A stretch of 64,000 nt of DNA from Chloroflexota bacterium (GTDB taxonomy: Bacteria; Chloroflexota; Dehalococcoidia; Tepidiformales; Tepidiformaceae): assembly GCA_026705605.1 (NCBI GenBank), contig JAPPAK010000007.1, positions 186,001 through 250,000 on the forward strand, read 5' to 3'. Both the position numbers and the translations under genes were made by a program. Each line of letters starts with the position of its first letter. Position 1 is the first letter of the stretch. Of this stretch, positions 24,356 to 32,258 are shown one piece after another. Below the pieces are notes generated by a model. That model was not told where the DNA came from, ran no database searches, and saw nothing but the letters and a program-made list of their open reading frames with translations.

Positions 24356-26295
24356 CGTGGGGTCACCAGGAGGTTCCCGCTAGCGTCGACGGTCGCCTGC
24401 CAGCCCTCGGGGATGAAGGTGGTTGCGTCCGGCTGCGTGATGACGGCAGGCCCGCCGAGCGTCGAGCCGACGGCAAGCGCTGCTCGGGAGGTCTGGGCTG
24501 CGGCGACGCCGCCTGCCAGCGTGATCGGCTCGGGCGCTCCGGTGTCTTCGGTGGTGTCGGCGGCCAGGTCCGGAAGAGTACGCGTTGCCCCCTGCGCGCG
24601 GCAGCGCAACGCGACCAATTCGACCGGGCGCTCGGGAGTCGAGAAGCCGTACTCGCGCTCGTGGGCGGCGTGGAAGGCGGTGACGATTGCGTCGGGAGCG
24701 GGCAGGTCGATGGAGACTCGCAGCTCGTGGGCCTGGCCCTGGTAGCGCACGTCCGCCGCCCAGGTCAGAGCCGTGAGCGTCCCGCCCGCGGCCTGCAAAT
24801 CCGCCTTCGCCTGCCCTTCGAGTGCGCTCGCAGTGTTGTTGATGGAGGCCGACGCTTCCGGCCCCAGGCTGATCAGCAGCCCCTGGCCGCGCTCGATGAC
24901 CTCCGGGGCAGTGGCGATTCCAACCGCGGAGAGCACTCCGGCATGGCGGGGCACGAGCACCTGGCCGATGCCGAGCTCCGTCGCGAGCTCGCAGGCGTGA
25001 AGGGGGCCGGCGCCGCCAAAGGCCACCAGCGTGAAGCCGGCGGGGTCGTACCCGCGTTCGAGGCTGACGCGCCGCAGGGCTCGCGCCATGGTCGCGTTCG
25101 CGACGTCCACCACCGCGGCGGCCGATGCTTCGGGGTCGCCGAGGGTCGCAAGGGCGTTGTGGGCGCGCGCGAGGTCGGGAATGACGGAGCCGCCAAGCGC
25201 TGCGTCGGGGCGGAGGTGTCCCAGCACGAGGTTCGCGTCGGAGACGGTTGGGAGCTCGCCGCGTCCGTAGCAGGCCGGACCGGGATCGGCGCCCGCGCTC
25301 TGCGGCCCTACCGCCAGCGCCCCGCCCCAGTCGAGTCGCGCGATCGAACCGCCTCCCGCGCCCACGGTCACGATGTCGACCATGGGCGTGTGTACGGCCA
25401 GGCCGTCGACTTCGGTGGCGGAGCGATAGCGGGGTTCCCCCGGGCAGAGCGACACGTCGGTGCTGGTGCCGCCCATATCGAACGTGATGACCTGTTCGTG
25501 ACCCGCAGCCTTCGCGACGGCAAGGGCGCCGAGCACGCCGCCTGCGGGTCCGCTCGTGACCATCGAGACGGGGCGCTCGCCGCTGGTCGTGGCGTCCGTG
25601 AGGCCTCCGGCCGAGTGCATCACGCGCAGGCCGGGAAAGCGCTCGTTGATGCCGTTCAGGTAGCGCCGGGCGGCTGGCTGGAGGAACGCGTTGATGGCGG
25701 TTGTGCTGGCGCGCTCGTACTCGCGGTGCTCGGGCAGCGTCTCGTGCGAGGCGCTGACCGGGAAGCCCGCGTCGCGCAACGCGCCGGCAAGACGGGCCTC
25801 GTGCTCGGGTCTCAGATAGGCGAACAGCAGGCAGATCGCGACCGCCTCCGCGCCCAACGCCCGCGCCTCCTCCACCACCCGCGCGACCTCGGCGTCATCG
25901 AGGGGCGTCACGACCTCGCCGCCGGCGCCGATCCGCTCCTGCACGGTGATGACATCGCCACGCGCGACGACGTGCGGCGTTCGCCGTGGTTCGAGGTCGT
26001 AGAGGGATGGGCGCTCCTGCCGACGAATGACGAGCAGGTCGCGAAAGCCCTCGGTCGTGACGAGCACGGTGCGCGGCCCGCGGCGTTCGAGGAGGGCGTT
26101 GGTGGCGACCGTGCTGCCGTGTGCCAGCCGCTGGTCGGTCAGGCTGCCCGCGCCGGCCAGGACGGCTTCCTCCGGAGCGGAGGGCGTCGAGAGGCGCTTC
26201 CACGTCCGGATGCCCGTCTCTTCGATGGCGACGAAGTCGGTGAACGTGCCGCCCACGTCCACGCCGAGGACGCCTCCGTCCAGCGCCTCGGCCAC
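24352..26295 (-). CDS. hyuA: Hydantoinase/oxoprolinase A-type subunit
   Basis: 647 residues, HyuA family with an actin-like ATPase fold. It opens with LGVDVGGTFTDFVAI, then has ATNALLERRGPRTVLVTTEGFRDLL, TFDMGGTSTDVSLC, VGAGGGSIARLD, GADPGPACYGRG, TDANLVLG-like SDANLVLGHL and AFGGAGPLHACELA. It couples ATP hydrolysis to ring opening or carboxylation together with HyuB. GTG start one base after the uvrC stop. No gamma subunit or racemase nearby; the substrate is open. Confidence 0.93.
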   Translation of the reverse strand: MAEALDGGVLGVDVGGTFTDFVAIEETGIRTWKRLSTPSAPEEAVLAGAGSLTDQRLAHGSTVATNALLERRGPRTVLVTTEGFRDLLVIRRQERPSLYDLEPRRTPHVVARGDVITVQERIGAGGEVVTPLDDAEVARVVEEARALGAEAVAICLLFAYLRPEHEARLAGALRDAGFPVSASHETLPEHREYERASTTAINAFLQPAARRYLNGINERFPGLRVMHSAGGLTDATTSGERPVSMVTSGPAGGVLGALAVAKAAGHEQVITFDMGGTSTDVSLCPGEPRYRSATEVDGLAVHTPMVDIVTVGAGGGSIARLDWGGALAVGPQSAGADPGPACYGRGELPTVSDANLVLGHLRPDAALGGSVIPDLARAHNALATLGDPEASAAAVVDVANATMARALRRVSLERGYDPAGFTLVAFGGAGPLHACELATELGIGQVLVPRHAGVLSAVGIATAPEVIERGQGLLISLGPEASASINNTASALEGQAKADLQAAGGTLTALTWAADVRYQGQAHELRVSIDLPAPDAIVTAFHAAHEREYGFSTPERPVELVALRCRAQGATRTLPDLAADTTEDTGAPEPITLAGGVAAAQTSRAALAVGSTLGGPAVITQPDATTFIPEGWQATVDASGNLLVTPR

Positions 26296-26296
26296 C

Positions 26297-28168
26297 CTAG
26301 ACGTACTCCTTGACCTTCTCCGCGAGCGAGCGGGTGTAGCCGGCCGTGCTCGCGATCTCGTCGACCCCTGCCTCGCGTACGGCCTTCAGCGAGCCGAACT
26401 TGCGCAGGAGGGCGCGCTTCCGCTTCGGCCCGACGCCGGGGATGGAGTCGAGGACGCTGGCGGTGGCGGCCTTGCGGCGCACCTGGCGGTGGTAGGTGAT
26501 GGCGAAGCGGTGGGCCTCGTCGCGGACGCGCTGGACGAGGTAGAGGGCCTCGGAGCCGCGCGGCAGGATGATGGGCGCCTCCTCGTCCGGTGCGAACAGC
26601 TCCTCGTGACGCTTCGCCAGCCCGAACGCGGGAATGTGGTACACCCCGAGTTCGCGCATCACCTCCACGGCCGCGCTCAGCTGGCCCTTGCCCCCATCGA
26701 CGATGACGAGGTCGGGCAGGTCCCAGCCATCGTCGTCGATTGTCTCGGCGTCGCCGCCTTCCAGGGTCTGCTGCTCGATGCGCTTGGCGGCTCGCTTGAA
26801 GCGGCGGCGCAGGACCTCCTGCATGGTGGCGAAGTCGTCTGGTCCCTCGACGGTCTTGATGCGGAACTTGCGGTACTGGCGAGGGGCGGGCTGGCCATCG
26901 AGGAACACGACCATGCTGGAGACGGGGCTCGCGCCCTGGGTGTTCGAGTTGTCGTAGCACTCGATGCGGTGGGGCGCCTCGGGCAGGGCGAGTTCCTCGC
27001 GCAGCTCGTCGAGGGCGGTGGCGGTCTTAGTCTGGTCGCTGAGCCAGCGCACCTTGAGGTTGTCGAGCGCCTCGGCGGCATTCTCGCGGGCCATTTCAAG
27101 GAGCTGGCGCTTCTCGCCGCGCTGGGCCACGCGAATCTCGACGTTGGCGCCGCGCTTCTCCGTGAGCATCGCCTCCAGGTCGGCGCGTCCTTCTGGCTCG
27201 ATCGGCACGACGACCAGCTTCGGGATTGACTGCGCGCTCTCGTAGTACTGCTGCAGCAGGCTTCCGAGCACAGCCTCGTCGGACTCGCCCGTGACGCCTT
27301 CGAGTACGAAGTGATCGCGACCCGTCATCTGCGTTCCACGGACGAAGAAGACCTGCACACAGGCGCGGTCGCCTTCGCGGGCGAGTCCGTAGACGTCGAG
27401 CTCTTCCTTCTTCGTGGTGGAGAGCATCTGGCGTTCGACGGTGCGCTCGATGGCGCGTATCTGGTCGCGGAGCATGGCGGCACGCTCGTAGTCGAGGGAC
27501 TCGGCGGCCGTGTCCATCTGGTCCCCCAGGCGGTCGAGCACGTCCGACGCCTTCCCTTCGAGGAAGAGGATGATCTGGTCGATGACCTCGGTGTACTCCC
27601 CGGGCGTGCAGTAGGCCGTGCAGGGGGCGATGCAGCGCTTGATGTAGTAGTCGAGGCAGGGGCGCGGATCCTTGCCCGTAATCTCCTTGGTGCAGGAGCG
27701 GTAGGGAAAGAGCTTCTTCAGCAGGTCGAGGGTGGCTCGCACGGAGCCGGCGCTGGCGTACGGGCCGAAGTAGCGGGCGCCGTCCTTCTCGATGCGCCGC
27801 GTGATGTAAACGCGCGGCCACGGGTTCTGCACGTCGATCTTGAGGTAGGGGTAGCGCTTGTCGTCCTTCAGCCGGATGTTGAAGAAGGGCTGGTGGCGCT
27901 TGATCAGCGTCGCCTCAAGGATGAGCGCCTCACCGGCGTTGGCGCAGACGATGTACTCGAAGTCCTCGATATCGGCGCGCAGGGCGCGGGTCTTCGGTTC
28001 GAGGCTGCGGGGCGAGCCGAAGTAGGAGCGCACGCGGTCCTTCAGGCGCGCTGCCTTGCCGACGTAGATGACCTCGCCCTTCTCGTTGCGCATGAGGTAG
28101 ACGCCGGGCCTCGCGGGGAGCGCCTCGATTTGCTTCTTGAGCCGGTCGGGAAGGGCGGTTGCGACCAC
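26297..28168 (-). CDS. uvrC: Excinuclease ABC subunit C
   Basis: 623 residues, the dual-incision nuclease of nucleotide excision repair. N-terminal GIY-YIG domain (GVYLMRNEKGEVIYVGKAARLKDRV), UVR motif (EGKASDVLDRLGDQMDTAAESLDYERAAMLRDQI), UvrC homology/RNase H-like region (RIECYDNSNTQGASPVSSMVVF, DLVIVDGGKGQLSAA) and C-terminal helix-hairpin-helix pair (LDSIPGVGPKRKRALLRKFGS, AGVDEIASTAG). The GTG start has a TACACT -10 box 6 nt ahead and no Shine-Dalgarno. hyuA follows after one base, so a repair gene heads a catabolic operon. Confidence 0.97.
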   Translation of the reverse strand: MVATALPDRLKKQIEALPARPGVYLMRNEKGEVIYVGKAARLKDRVRSYFGSPRSLEPKTRALRADIEDFEYIVCANAGEALILEATLIKRHQPFFNIRLKDDKRYPYLKIDVQNPWPRVYITRRIEKDGARYFGPYASAGSVRATLDLLKKLFPYRSCTKEITGKDPRPCLDYYIKRCIAPCTAYCTPGEYTEVIDQIILFLEGKASDVLDRLGDQMDTAAESLDYERAAMLRDQIRAIERTVERQMLSTTKKEELDVYGLAREGDRACVQVFFVRGTQMTGRDHFVLEGVTGESDEAVLGSLLQQYYESAQSIPKLVVVPIEPEGRADLEAMLTEKRGANVEIRVAQRGEKRQLLEMARENAAEALDNLKVRWLSDQTKTATALDELREELALPEAPHRIECYDNSNTQGASPVSSMVVFLDGQPAPRQYRKFRIKTVEGPDDFATMQEVLRRRFKRAAKRIEQQTLEGGDAETIDDDGWDLPDLVIVDGGKGQLSAAVEVMRELGVYHIPAFGLAKRHEELFAPDEEAPIILPRGSEALYLVQRVRDEAHRFAITYHRQVRRKAATASVLDSIPGVGPKRKRALLRKFGSLKAVREAGVDEIASTAGYTRSLAEKVKEYV

Positions 28169-28174
28169 GTGGCT

Positions 28175-28180
28175 AGTGTA
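28175..28180 (-). promoter_or_regulatory. Predicted -10 box, leaderless, for uvrC
   Basis: TACACT on the minus strand, 6 nt from the uvrC GTG; no Shine-Dalgarno between them. Confidence 0.5.
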
Positions 28181-28189
28181 GCGCGGGGC

Positions 28190-28960
28190 TCAGGGGGACA
28201 GCTTCCCGCTCAGATCCCGGAGCTCCCGCAGTCTGCGCCGCGCGTAGTCGGACTCGAGCTGCCAGCAGACCGCGACTTCCCAGGCGACCGATGCTCGCCG
28301 GGCGCGGTCGAAGTCGTCGGCGGACAGGCGGGCGGACTCGGCGTCGGGCAGGCCGCCGAGGTCGAGGAGCGGGGAGTCGATGCGCGCTTCGTCCCAGTCC
28401 AGCAGGCCAACCCGGTCGCCGTCGATACGGATGTTGGTGGGGGAGGGGTCGCCGTGGATTACCGCCGGCTCGCCCTCGGGGAGCTCCTTCCAGGCGGCGC
28501 GGCACAGGGCGGCGTCCTCGGGCGGGAGGAGGGACATGTCGACGTCGCCACCGCTGTCGGTCGCGACCAACTCGTGACAGGTGCGGAAGCCAGGGCGCTG
28601 GGGCCGCGCCGGCATTTGGCTGTGCAGCCGTCGCAGCTCATCGCCGACGAGCTCCGCGTCTCGTTTGCCCTCCGGCTCCCTCCCCTCAATGAAGGACAGC
28701 ACAACAAGCCCACCGATGCGGCGCTCGCCCGACGCAGTGGCGATCGGGAGAGGGCCGGTGAAGCCCTCGTCGTGCAGGGCGCCAAGCAGGTCGAGTTCCC
28801 AGTCGAGAGCCTCGCCGGAGCGGTCGTTCTGGCGTGCGACGCAGCGCTCACCACGCAGCCGGATTCTCCAGACGCGGTTGCGTAGGCCGCTCACCTCCGT
28901 TTCGACCTCGACGGCGCCCCACGGTTCGAGGGCTTTCTGGAGGTCGGCGTGAGTCGTCAT
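28190..28960 (-). CDS. Aminoglycoside/choline-phosphotransferase-fold kinase
   Basis: 256 residues, APH-like kinase fold. The catalytic loop is VIHGDPSPTNIRIDGDRVGLLDWDEARIDSPLLDL, holding the Brenner motif HGDxxxxN and the metal-binding D of LLDWD. The N-lobe (RNRVWRIRLRGERCVARQN) carries the nucleotide-binding strand. These proteins phosphorylate small molecules such as antibiotics, sugars or choline; the substrate is not evident. The ATG at 28958-28960 has GGAGA 8 nt upstream, better than an in-frame TTG farther up. Confidence 0.82.
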   Translation of the reverse strand: MTTHADLQKALEPWGAVEVETEVSGLRNRVWRIRLRGERCVARQNDRSGEALDWELDLLGALHDEGFTGPLPIATASGERRIGGLVVLSFIEGREPEGKRDAELVGDELRRLHSQMPARPQRPGFRTCHELVATDSGGDVDMSLLPPEDAALCRAAWKELPEGEPAVIHGDPSPTNIRIDGDRVGLLDWDEARIDSPLLDLGGLPDAESARLSADDFDRARRASVAWEVAVCWQLESDYARRRLRELRDLSGKLSP

Positions 28961-29026
28961 GGGCGAGTCTCCGTGCAATCAGCGTACGGCGTGTGCGCTC
29001 GCGAGCCAGCTAACGCTCCCCGCCGG

Positions 29027-29032
29027 TACAAT
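29027..29032 (+). promoter_or_regulatory. Predicted -10 box, leaderless, for the enoyl-CoA hydratase operon
   Basis: TACAAT followed by 7 nt and the GTG start at 29040. It would drive the hydratase, the TGA-containing peroxiredoxin and the acyl-CoA dehydrogenase. Confidence 0.5.
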
Positions 29033-29039
29033 CGCCGCC

Positions 29040-29846
29040 GTGGACTACGAGCACATCCTCTACGACGTGGCGGACGGTATCGCGACCATCACGCTGAACC
29101 GGTCGGAGCGGCTGAACGCCTTCGACAACCTGATGCTGAGCGAGTGGCGGGACGCCATCGAGCGTTCGGACGCCGATCGCGACGTGCGCGTCATCATCCT
29201 GACGGGTGCGGGTCGGGGGTTCTGCAGCGGCATGGATGTCGCGCACGAAACCGCCGGTGAGGGCGTGCTGCGCACGGAGGAGAGCGTCGCCGAGCGGCGC
29301 CACAGCCTCCGCAACAGCGTCCACCACATTCCGCGGGCGCTGGTGCAGCTGGAGAAGCCGTACATCGCAGCGGTCAACGGCGCGGCCGTGGGCGCGGGGA
29401 TGGACATGGCCTCCATGGCCGACATCCGTTTCGCCAGCGAGCGGGCGCGGTTCGGCATGGGCTATGTGCGCATGGGCCTCATCCCGGGCGATGGCGGCGC
29501 CTACACGCTTCCGCGCATCGTGGGCACGGCCAAGGCGCTGGAGCTGATCTGGAGCGGTGAGCTGATCGACGCCCAGGAGGCGCTTCGCATCGGCTACGTG
29601 ACCGAGGTCTGTCCGCCCGAGGAGCTGCTGGACCGCACGCGCGAGTTCGCCCAGAAGATCGCGCGGGGGCCGGCGACGGCCATCCAGCTCGCGAAGAAGC
29701 TCGTCTACCGCTCCGCCAACCTGACCTTCGACGAACACCTCGACTTCGCCCAGATGGCGATGACCCTCGCGCAGTCCACCGAGGACGCGAAGGAGGGCCC
29801 CCTCGCCTTCACCGAGAAACGCGAGCCCAACTTCAAGGGCTACTAG
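29040..29846 (+). CDS. Enoyl-CoA hydratase/isomerase family protein
   Basis: 268 residues, crotonase fold: ITLNRSERLNAFDNLMLSEW, ILTGAGRGFCSGMDVA (first oxyanion strand), PYIAAVNGAAVGAGMDMASMADIRFAS (second oxyanion Gly and strand), FGMGYVRMGLIPGDGGAYTLPRIVG (catalytic-Glu region; the usual Glu positions read G/D here) and IARGPATAIQLAKKLVYR. Most likely a beta-oxidation hydratase or related enoyl-CoA enzyme. The GTG at 29040 is where family similarity starts. The downstream peroxiredoxin and acyl-CoA dehydrogenase follow at 17 and 6 bp gaps. Confidence 0.9.
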   Translation: MDYEHILYDVADGIATITLNRSERLNAFDNLMLSEWRDAIERSDADRDVRVIILTGAGRGFCSGMDVAHETAGEGVLRTEESVAERRHSLRNSVHHIPRALVQLEKPYIAAVNGAAVGAGMDMASMADIRFASERARFGMGYVRMGLIPGDGGAYTLPRIVGTAKALELIWSGELIDAQEALRIGYVTEVCPPEELLDRTREFAQKIARGPATAIQLAKKLVYRSANLTFDEHLDFAQMAMTLAQSTEDAKEGPLAFTEKREPNFKGY

Positions 29847-29863
29847 CGACAAGGAGAACCCAC

Positions 29864-30325
29864 ATGCCTCCAGCACCTGGTGACCGCGCCCCGGCGTTCA
29901 CGCTGATGAACAAGGACCGGGAAGAGGTCACGCTCGACTCGTTCCCCGGCAAGAACATCGTCCTGGCGTTCTATCCACTCGCCTTCACCGGTGGGTGAAC
30001 GTCCGAGATGATCGGCTTCCGCACGCACACGGATGCGTTCGCGGAGGCCAACGCCCAGGTTCTGGGCGTAAGCGTCGATTCCTTCGCCGCCGTCGGCGAG
30101 TTCCAGGAGAAGCTTGGGTTGGAGTTCCCCCTGGTCTCGGACTTCCCGAAGAACCAGGCGGGGCGTGACTACGACATCTTCAACGAGGATTTCGGGTTCC
30201 ATAACCGCGCGACCTTCGTGATCGACAGCGAGGGCATCGTGCGCGATGTCTACCTCGAGCCGCGCGACTTCGAGTCGCACGCGCCGCACGCGCTCGAAGC
30301 GCTGCGCGAACTGAACGAGGGCTAG
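29864..30325 (+). CDS. Peroxiredoxin with in-frame TGA at the catalytic position (predicted selenoprotein)
   Basis: The ATG at 29864 follows AAGGAG with 7 nt spacing and opens a peroxiredoxin (GDRAPAFTLMNKDREEVTL, NIVLAFYPLAFTGG). At codon 45 (29996-29998) is TGA. The same frame then continues TSEMIGFRTHTDAF, VLGVSVDSFAAVGEF, FPLVSDFPKNQAGRDYDIF, FHNRATFVIDSEGIV to a normal TAG, 153 residues in all. In cysteine homologues this loop reads FYPLAFTGxCTxE, so the TGA replaces exactly the peroxidatic Cys. Both flanks are intact, and TGA is an ordinary stop in other genes here, so selenocysteine insertion is the best reading. A strong hairpin follows the TGA. It lies between two CoA-thioester enzymes of one operon. 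The alternatives are a nonsense mutation or a sequence error of TGC. No sel genes are in this window. Confidence 0.8.
30014..30049 (+). promoter_or_regulatory. SECIS-like hairpin downstream of the TGA codon
   Basis: Starting 15 nt after the TGA, GGCTTCCGC (30014-30022) pairs with GCGGAGGCC (30041-30049) over 9 bp with one G-U. After a small asymmetric internal loop, CGCA pairs with TGCG, closing on a 6 nt loop CACGGA (30028-30033) with two G residues. The apical loop is about 30 nt from the TGA, within the range for bacterial SECIS elements, which sit in the coding region just 3' of UGA and bind SelB. Loop identity differs from the E. coli fdhF element, and GC-rich coding DNA folds easily, so this is a candidate only. 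Confidence 0.5.
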
Positions 30326-30331
30326 CTCGCC

Positions 30332-31504
30332 GTGCTCTTTCGCGACTCGCCCGAGCAGGCCGCCTTCCGTGCGGAGATCCGCGACTTCCTCGACGCGGAG
30401 CTTCCCGCGGAGATGTGGAACATGCGCAGCGACCGCGAAGAGATGGACGAGGAAGAGGCAGCCTTCGCCAAGCAGTTCCGGGCGCAGCTGGCCGACCGCG
30501 GCTGGCTGACGCTGGGCTGGCCGAAGGAGTACGGCGGGGGCGGAGCGGACTTCGTCACGCAGACCGTTTACATGGAGGAGATGAGCTCGCGCGGCGCTCC
30601 CGGGGCCTACGACCAGGGCGTCTGGCTGGCCGGTCCGGCGCTGATGAACGAGGGCACGAAGGAGCAGCAGGATCGCTGGCTGCCCGGCCTCCGCGACGGC
30701 ACCTCCCGCTTCTGCCAGCTCTTTTCGGAGCCGGGCGCGGGCTCGGATCTCGCCTCGCTACAGTCGAGCGCCATCCGCGACGGCGACGAGTACGTCCTGA
30801 ACGGCCAGAAGATCTGGACGAGCTGGGCGACCGGAGCGAAGTGGGGCATCCTGCTGGCGCGCACGGACCCGGACGCACCCAAGCACCGCGGCATCAGCTA
30901 CTTCATCCTCGACATCGAGTCGCCGGGGGTGAGCGTGCGGCCGCTGGTGAACATGATGGACGCGGCCCACTTCAACGAGGTTTTCTTCGACGACGTGCGC
31001 ATCCCCATCGACAACCGCATCGGCGAAGAGAACCGGGGCTGGTACGTGGCGGCGGCGACGCTCGACCAGGAGCGCAGCTCCATCAACCGCATCGTCATGA
31101 CGCGCTCGACGCTTGAGGCGCTCATCGACTACGTGCGCGACCGCGACGGCGGGTCGACGTCGCACCACATCCGGCACGAGCTGGCCTCGCGAGCTATCGA
31201 CTTCGAGCTGGGGCGCTGGCTCTGCTACCGGGTCGCGCAGATGCAGAGCGAAGGGGAGAACCCGAACTACGAGGCGTCCATCTCGAAGGTGTTCGGCACG
31301 GAGCTCCAGCGGCAGATGGGCCAGACGGGCATGCGCGTGCTCGGCATGGAGGGGCAGCTCGAACCGGGCAGCCCCTACGTCCCGCTGCAGGGGCGCGTCG
31401 AGCGCTGGGCGCTGGCAGGCCCGAGCTACACCGTCGCCGGTGGCACGAGCGAGGTGAACCGCAACATCATCGCGACGCGGGGCCTGGGGCTGCCGCGCTC
31501 ATAG
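30332..31504 (+). CDS. Acyl-CoA dehydrogenase family protein
   Basis: 390 residues, FAD flavoprotein that oxidises an acyl-CoA at the alpha-beta bond and passes electrons to ETF. GWLTLGWPKEYGGGGADFV, FCQLFSEPGAGSDLASL (flavin-binding signature), GQKIWTSWATGAKWGIL, NEVFFDDVRIP and the C-terminal SYTVAGGTSEVNRNIIATRGLGLPR are family marks. The catalytic Glu is not where short-chain enzymes keep it, as in the subgroup represented here (ACAD10/FadE-like). GTG start 6 bp after the peroxiredoxin stop. It ends 7 bp from a convergent gene. Confidence 0.92.
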   Translation: MLFRDSPEQAAFRAEIRDFLDAELPAEMWNMRSDREEMDEEEAAFAKQFRAQLADRGWLTLGWPKEYGGGGADFVTQTVYMEEMSSRGAPGAYDQGVWLAGPALMNEGTKEQQDRWLPGLRDGTSRFCQLFSEPGAGSDLASLQSSAIRDGDEYVLNGQKIWTSWATGAKWGILLARTDPDAPKHRGISYFILDIESPGVSVRPLVNMMDAAHFNEVFFDDVRIPIDNRIGEENRGWYVAAATLDQERSSINRIVMTRSTLEALIDYVRDRDGGSTSHHIRHELASRAIDFELGRWLCYRVAQMQSEGENPNYEASISKVFGTELQRQMGQTGMRVLGMEGQLEPGSPYVPLQGRVERWALAGPSYTVAGGTSEVNRNIIATRGLGLPRS

Positions 31505-31511
31505 AGGCGTT

Positions 31512-32207
31512 CTAGAGCCGGTTGGGGTTGGTCCAGTGGGCCTCGTCGTGGATGGCGAGTAGCTGGTCCTCGGGAACGTGCGCGTAGGTGGGGATGGGCC
31601 AGGTGGGGTCGGGGCGCCAGTCGCGCATGTCGTTGGTGAAGGGCCAGGCGCCGCGCTCGATGTTGGCGATGGCGGCTTCGCCCTCGGCGCGGGCGCGTTC
31701 GGCAACGGGTTTGGAGATGAGGCCGCGGTCGAGCACGCGTTCCAGGTGGTCCTCGTCCTTCCAACGCCAGTGGCGCTCCGCGTCGGCCACGACATCGAGC
31801 CAGAGGTCTCGCGCATCGAAACCGAGAGGGGTGCGCCGGATGGGCTCCTGGAGGTTGACGTACCAGCCGAGGAACTCCCATTCGGGCGTCCACCAGAGCC
31901 ACGTCGCGCGCCACTGCCCCGGGACCATGAGGAAGAGCGCGTTCCAGCGCTCCCAGACGCTGTCGACCAGCTCCCACTCGCCTTCGAGCCAGGGGATTGG
32001 CTGGTCGCGGACGATGGGCAGCGAGAGCTTTGTCGGTGTCCCCGACGGCAGCCAGAGCGAGACAAGTTCGGCCGTGTCCTCCACGACGACCATCGGCTTC
32101 ACGTCGACGATGACGGGACCGAACTCGTCGTTCTCGGCAACCAGGGGAATGCGGTGGATGACCACGTCGCCCGACTGGAAGCGAGCCGGATCCTCGGGGG
32201 TGGCCAT
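31512..32207 (-). CDS. DUF402 domain protein
   Basis: 231 residues. The C-terminal half carries the DUF402 pattern (FLGWYVNLQEPIRRTPLGFDARDLWLDVVAD, then W-K-DEDHLERVLDRGLIS). DUF402 includes phosphatases that hydrolyse nucleoside diphosphates or FomD-like substrates at acidic metal sites, here D, D and E in FDARDLWLDVV. The N-terminal half (SGDVVIHRIPL, VEDTAELVSLWLPSGTPTKL) is also typical. A lone gene with a predicted leaderless promoter (TACCCT, 6 nt). Confidence 0.8.
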   Translation of the reverse strand: MATPEDPARFQSGDVVIHRIPLVAENDEFGPVIVDVKPMVVVEDTAELVSLWLPSGTPTKLSLPIVRDQPIPWLEGEWELVDSVWERWNALFLMVPGQWRATWLWWTPEWEFLGWYVNLQEPIRRTPLGFDARDLWLDVVADAERHWRWKDEDHLERVLDRGLISKPVAERARAEGEAAIANIERGAWPFTNDMRDWRPDPTWPIPTYAHVPEDQLLAIHDEAHWTNPNRL

Positions 32208-32213
32208 GGAGAC

Positions 32214-32219
32214 AGGGTA
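32214..32219 (-). promoter_or_regulatory. Predicted -10 box, leaderless, for the DUF402 gene
   Basis: TACCCT on the minus strand, 6 nt from the ATG. It is back to back with the transporter promoter at 32244, so the 51 bp between these genes holds two divergent promoters. Confidence 0.45.
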
Positions 32220-32243
32220 GCAGGGGCGTGGGGAACGGCCTGC

Positions 32244-32249
32244 TAAAAT
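32244..32249 (+). promoter_or_regulatory. Predicted extended -10 box for the queuosine-precursor genes
   Basis: TGcTAAAAT (an extended -10) lies 9 nt before the ATG at 32259, consistent with a leaderless or nearly leaderless mRNA. No preQ1 riboswitch was seen, and there is no room for one. Confidence 0.5.
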
Positions 32250-32258
32250 CCGCGCCCC

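Noticed and set aside
24124..26313. Long plus-strand open frame (729 codons) opposite hyuA/hyuB
   Set aside because: No family motifs, covers two well-supported minus-strand genes, and shows the codon-shadow composition typical of high-GC DNA.
30008..30325. A separate 105-residue peroxiredoxin-like gene starting at the internal ATG 30008
   Set aside because: It lacks the thioredoxin-fold start and the active-site loop, has no Shine-Dalgarno, and is in the same frame as the upstream half through a single TGA. A selenoprotein explains both halves.
29864..30325. Genome-wide reassignment of TGA to a sense codon
   Set aside because: TGA serves as the normal stop in many genes here (for example khpA, gatC, the first CaiB gene and nuoA), so only context-dependent recoding is plausible.
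32220..32258. preQ1 riboswitch before the queuosine transporter
   Set aside because: Only about 10 nt separate the -10 box from the ATG, too short for any riboswitch.
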